Assembly: GCA_030039615.1 (NCBI GenBank)
Contig: JASHVF010000259.1
Span: 1 to 25,606 of the forward strand
Direction: 5' to 3'
DNA length: 25,606 bases
Source: Gammaproteobacteria bacterium
GTDB lineage: Bacteria > Pseudomonadota > Gammaproteobacteria > Steroidobacterales > Steroidobacteraceae
Shown piece by piece: positions 22,708 to 25,606 of the stretch. The position numbers and the translations under genes were made by a program. The stretch's first letter is position 1, and each line of letters opens with the position of its first letter. The notes under the pieces are model-generated. The model was not told the DNA's origin. It searched no databases and worked only from the letters and a program-made list of their open reading frames with translations.

Positions 22708-24174
22708 TCAGTTGCCGGTGGCGTTGGGCTTGCGCCAGGCGCGCTCGAACGGCAGCCGCCAGGTATGCGGCGCGATCAGCTGGTGGATCGCGTTGGGTCC
22801 CCACGAGCCCGGCGCATAGGGCCGCACCGGCGGCGGCGCCTCGAGCAGCGGCGTGGACACTTCCCACAGGCGCTCGATGCCTTCGGCACTGGTGAACAGC
22901 GTATGGTCGCCGCGCATGGCATCGAGGACCAGCCGCTCGTAAGCCTCGAGCACTTCACCGGCGAGCCCGGTGTCGTGCATGGCGAACTGCAGGCTGAGCT
23001 TGTCGAGCCGCATTCCCGGGCCGGGACGCTTGCCGTAGAAGGACAGCGACATCTTCGAGGCGTCGGCGAGATCGAAGGTCAGATGGTCGGGGCCCTGGGC
23101 GCCGACCCCCGAGTCGGGCGGAAACATGCTGCGCGGCGGCTCGCGAAAAGCGATCGAGATGATGCGCTGCCCCTCCGCAAGGCGCTTACCCGTGCGCAGA
23201 TAGAAGGGCACGCCCGCCCAGCGCCAGTTGTCGATCGAGCATTTGAGCGCGATGAAAGTCTCGGTCTCCGACTCGGGATCGACACCCGGCTCCTGGCGGT
23301 AGCCGGAAAACTGGCCGCGCACCACGTCGCTGGGCTTGACCGGCAGCATGCTGCGGAAAACCTTGTTCTTCTCCTCGGTGATCGAAACCGGCTCGAGAGC
23401 CGTGGGCGGCTCCATGGCCATGAAGGCCAGTATCTGGAACAGATGGGTCACCACCATGTCGCGGTAGGCGCCGATCGTCTCGTAGAAGGCCGCGCGCTTG
23501 CCGATATCGAGCGTTTCGGGCACGTCGATCTGCACGTGGTCGATGAAGTTGCGGTTCCAGATGGGCTCGAACAGCCCGTTGGCGAAGCGGAACGCGAGGA
23601 TGTTCTGGGCCGGCTCCTTGCCGAGGAAGTGATCGATGCGGAAGATCTGCTGCTCCTCGAACACCTCGTGCAGACGCGCGTTCAGCTCCACCGCGCTCTT
23701 CAGGTCCACCCCGAAGGGCTTCTCCATCACGATGCGCGCCCGCTCGACCAGACCGCCCTCGCCGAGCATGCGCACCGCCGACAGCGCCGCGCTCGGCGGC
23801 ACGCTCAGGTAGTGCAGGCGGCGGGTCTCGGCGCCGGCGAAGGACTTCTCGGCCCGCTCGAAGGCCGCCTTGAGCGCGCCGGTGCCGGCGCTCAGCGAAA
23901 CGTAATCGAGATTGCCGGCGAACACGCTCCAGGCCTCATCGCTCACCTTGCGCGTGGCGTGCTCCCTGAGCGCCGCGCGCACCAGCTCGCGAAAGGCATC
24001 CGGCGTCAGCTCATCGAGCGACACGCCGATGATGCGGCAGCCGGGAATGAACCCCGAGCTCGACAGATGAAACAGCCCGGGAAGCAGCCGCCGCCGTGCC
24101 AGGTCGCCGGTGGCGCCGACCAGCGCGATGACCTGCGGATATTTCGGGCCGACGCCCGCGGGTATCTTCGACAC
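22708..24174 (-). CDS. zwf: Glucose-6-phosphate 1-dehydrogenase
   Basis: The 488-residue protein oxidises glucose-6-phosphate to 6-phosphogluconolactone with NADP (or NAD), the first step of the pentose phosphate and Entner-Doudoroff routes. The coenzyme motif GATGDLARRRLLP (20-32), EKPFG (151-155) and the active-site RIDHFLGKE (179-187) are intact, and the length is normal. The start is GTG at 24174 (MSKIPAG), with GAAGG 15-11 bases before it; there is no in-frame ATG before the NAD motif. It is a lone copy: no pgl, edd, eda or gnd lies beside it. It follows the M20 peptidase gene on the same strand by 30 bases, so the two may be co-transcribed. It ends before the 324-base intergenic region. 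Confidence 0.95.
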   Translation of the reverse strand: MSKIPAGVGPKYPQVIALVGATGDLARRRLLPGLFHLSSSGFIPGCRIIGVSLDELTPDAFRELVRAALREHATRKVSDEAWSVFAGNLDYVSLSAGTGALKAAFERAEKSFAGAETRRLHYLSVPPSAALSAVRMLGEGGLVERARIVMEKPFGVDLKSAVELNARLHEVFEEQQIFRIDHFLGKEPAQNILAFRFANGLFEPIWNRNFIDHVQIDVPETLDIGKRAAFYETIGAYRDMVVTHLFQILAFMAMEPPTALEPVSITEEKNKVFRSMLPVKPSDVVRGQFSGYRQEPGVDPESETETFIALKCSIDNWRWAGVPFYLRTGKRLAEGQRIISIAFREPPRSMFPPDSGVGAQGPDHLTFDLADASKMSLSFYGKRPGPGMRLDKLSLQFAMHDTGLAGEVLEAYERLVLDAMRGDHTLFTSAEGIERLWEVSTPLLEAPPPVRPYAPGSWGPNAIHQLIAPHTWRLPFERAWRKPNATGN

Positions 24175-24204
24175 GTCCGTGACGCCTTCGCAATGCCTCG
24201 GGAG

Positions 24205-25606
24205 CTACCAGTTCAGATCAGCCACCAGTCCCGCATAGACCTCGATCCCGTCCCACAGATTACCGAGGCGCAGGTTCTCGTTCTCGGCGTGCTGATTGTC
24301 GTCGTAGTTGGCGATGCTGACCCCAACCATCGGCACCCGCAACTGACCGACGATATCGGCCATGCCGGAGCTCGCCCCGACGATCGGCAGCTCGATCGGC
24401 TGATAGCCGACCACCCGCCCGATCGCGGCGACCACCGCCTTCGAAGCCGGCAGGTCGAGCGGCGTCTTGGTCGCGGTTGCGCCACCCTTGTCCCAGAGGA
24501 TCTTGATGATCCTGGGGTGTGCGAGACGCGTCTCGAGGTCCGGATCGCTCCCTACGATGAACCAGCCCTGGGCCGCGAGATAGGACTCGAGCAGCTCGCG
24601 CGTGTGCTGCGGCGTCTCGCCGGGTGCCAGGCGGAAATCGAGCGAGGCATCGGCGTGAGTCGCGATCGCATTCGCGGCCGAGGGACCCTCGTCGCCGACG
24701 TGGATGGCGCGCACGTTGAGCGTCGGCTGCAGGTAACCGTCGGCAAGCCGCGCCGGACCGACGTTGCGCGCGAGTCCAAGTGCGCGCTTCAGGTCGCCCT
24801 CCACCGGCGGCATGGCGGCGAGCGCCGCGCGGTCGGCCGCCGAGACCGGGGCGACGTCGTCGTAAAAATGCGGGATCAGGATGTGGCCATCCTCGTCGCG
24901 CAGGCTGGCGATGAGCTCGGCGATCATCACCGCCGGACTCGGCGCCCAACTGCCGTAGTGGCCGTCGTGCAGCGGCCGGGTTGCACCATAGACGGTGACG
25001 GCGAGGCTGGCGATGCCGCGATTGCCGAAGTTGACCATCTGCCGGCCACTCTGGTGCATGGGGCCGTCGCCCATGATGAGCAGGTCGGCCTTGAGAAGGT
25101 CGAGGTTCCTCGCCACCAGGGCCGCGAAATGCGGCGATCCCTGCTCTTCCTCGCCCTCATAGAGGAGCTTGATGTTCACCGAGGGGCGAATGCCGCTCGC
25201 CTTGAGCGCATCGAGCGCCGACAGCATGGCCTGGATCGTCGCCTTGTCGTCCCCGGCGGCACGGGCGAACAGCCGCCAATCGGGGTTGAGCGGCGGCGTG
25301 GCATGCCGCCAGTCGATTGGAATCGCCTCGGGCAGCGCGCTGCGCATCGCCGGCTCAAACGGCGAGCTGATCCAGCCCTTCTGGCCGACCGGCTGGCCGT
25401 CGTAGTGTGCGTAGTAGATCACCGTGCGTCGCGCGCCGGGAACGTGCAGCTCGGCGAACACCGAGGCCGGCGTCCCCGGCTCGGCCCGCAGCTGCCGCGT
25501 CGCGAAGCCGCGCGCGCGCAACAGGCCCTCGATGTAGTCCGCGTTGCGGTCCACGTCCGCGACGTTGGTTGCGACATCGGGCATCGAGAGCAGCGCGACG
25601 AAGTCG
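24205..25606 (-). CDS. M20-family metallopeptidase, 5' end outside the window
   Basis: This is a zinc-dependent peptidase or aminoacyl hydrolase of the M20 (ArgE/DapE/CPG2) family. The co-catalytic site is visible: YYAHYDGQPV supplies a His and Asp, RAAGDDKATIQ the bridging Asp, LLYEGEEEQGSP the catalytic Glu pair, and IMGDGP and NQHAENENL the last ligands. The central dimerisation domain is present (RPLHDGHYGSWAPSP onward). An ATG at 25584 could be taken as the start, but the frame is open to the edge and reads DFVALLSMPDVATN, which is the usual family N-terminal helix, so the true start lies beyond 25606. Any signal peptide cannot be judged. Many relatives cleave dipeptides; the substrate is not known. 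Confidence 0.9.
   Translation of the reverse strand, partial: DFVALLSMPDVATNVADVDRNADYIEGLLRARGFATRQLRAEPGTPASVFAELHVPGARRTVIYYAHYDGQPVGQKGWISSPFEPAMRSALPEAIPIDWRHATPPLNPDWRLFARAAGDDKATIQAMLSALDALKASGIRPSVNIKLLYEGEEEQGSPHFAALVARNLDLLKADLLIMGDGPMHQSGRQMVNFGNRGIASLAVTVYGATRPLHDGHYGSWAPSPAVMIAELIASLRDEDGHILIPHFYDDVAPVSAADRAALAAMPPVEGDLKRALGLARNVGPARLADGYLQPTLNVRAIHVGDEGPSAANAIATHADASLDFRLAPGETPQHTRELLESYLAAQGWFIVGSDPDLETRLAHPRIIKILWDKGGATATKTPLDLPASKAVVAAIGRVVGYQPIELPIVGASSGMADIVGQLRVPMVGVSIANYDDNQHAENENLRLGNLWDGIEVYAGLVADLNW

Overview
The window is high-GC DNA (by eye about two thirds G+C), densely packed with bacterial genes. Most starts are ATG, with several GTG. The gene content fits a Gram-negative proteobacterium: an outer-membrane porin, periplasmic and secreted proteins with Sec signals, CheA/CheY/CheX-type signalling, and a metal-dependent amidohydrolase plus a sortilin-like propeller protein. 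A gammaproteobacterium of the Steroidobacteraceae/Xanthomonadales kind would fit, but no rRNA or marker gene in the window proves it. I see no tRNA, rRNA, CRISPR array, insertion sequence, integrase or prophage gene.

Layout. (1) 4-1727, minus strand: a two-gene ABC-2 exporter, ATPase then permease, with overlapping stop and start. (2) 1801-3765, plus strand: a TIR-domain membrane protein followed by a small protein built from two copies of an unrecognised ~70-residue domain. (3) 3776-5122, minus: a Cache-HAMP membrane sensor with no recognisable output domain. (4) 5314-6591, plus: an exported amidohydrolase. (5) 6611-8598, minus: an MFS transporter and a short-chain dehydrogenase, translationally coupled. 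(6) 8674-11937, plus: a large exported BNR/sortilin-type beta-propeller protein. (7) 11945-13045, minus: an exported ComEC-like metallo-beta-lactamase-fold hydrolase. (8) 13201-14487, plus: a second MFS transporter. (9) 14488-15960: a MarR regulator divergent from a quinone-oxidoreductase-like enzyme, with a perfect palindrome lying on the promoters between them. (10) 16033-22383, minus: seven tightly spaced genes that look like one signalling operon. (11) 22708-25606, minus: zwf (glucose-6-phosphate dehydrogenase) and an M20 metallopeptidase whose 5' end lies outside the window.

The most unusual part is region 10. In transcription order it encodes a porin, a half-length PstS-like periplasmic protein, a membrane-anchored CheA-like kinase (periplasmic helical sensor, PAS-like region, Hpt, CheA-type ATPase, no CheW-like C-terminal domain), a 149-residue soluble protein that is little more than the signalling tip of a chemoreceptor, two CheX-like proteins each with an ExxN phosphatase motif (one fused to a degenerate receiver), and a complete CheY-like receiver. 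There is no CheW, CheR, CheB or full chemoreceptor. The simplest reading is a self-contained phosphorelay: the porin and binding protein supply or detect a periplasmic ligand, the kinase phosphorylates the CheY-like protein, and the CheX-like proteins remove the phosphate. The ligand and the output are not visible in the sequence.
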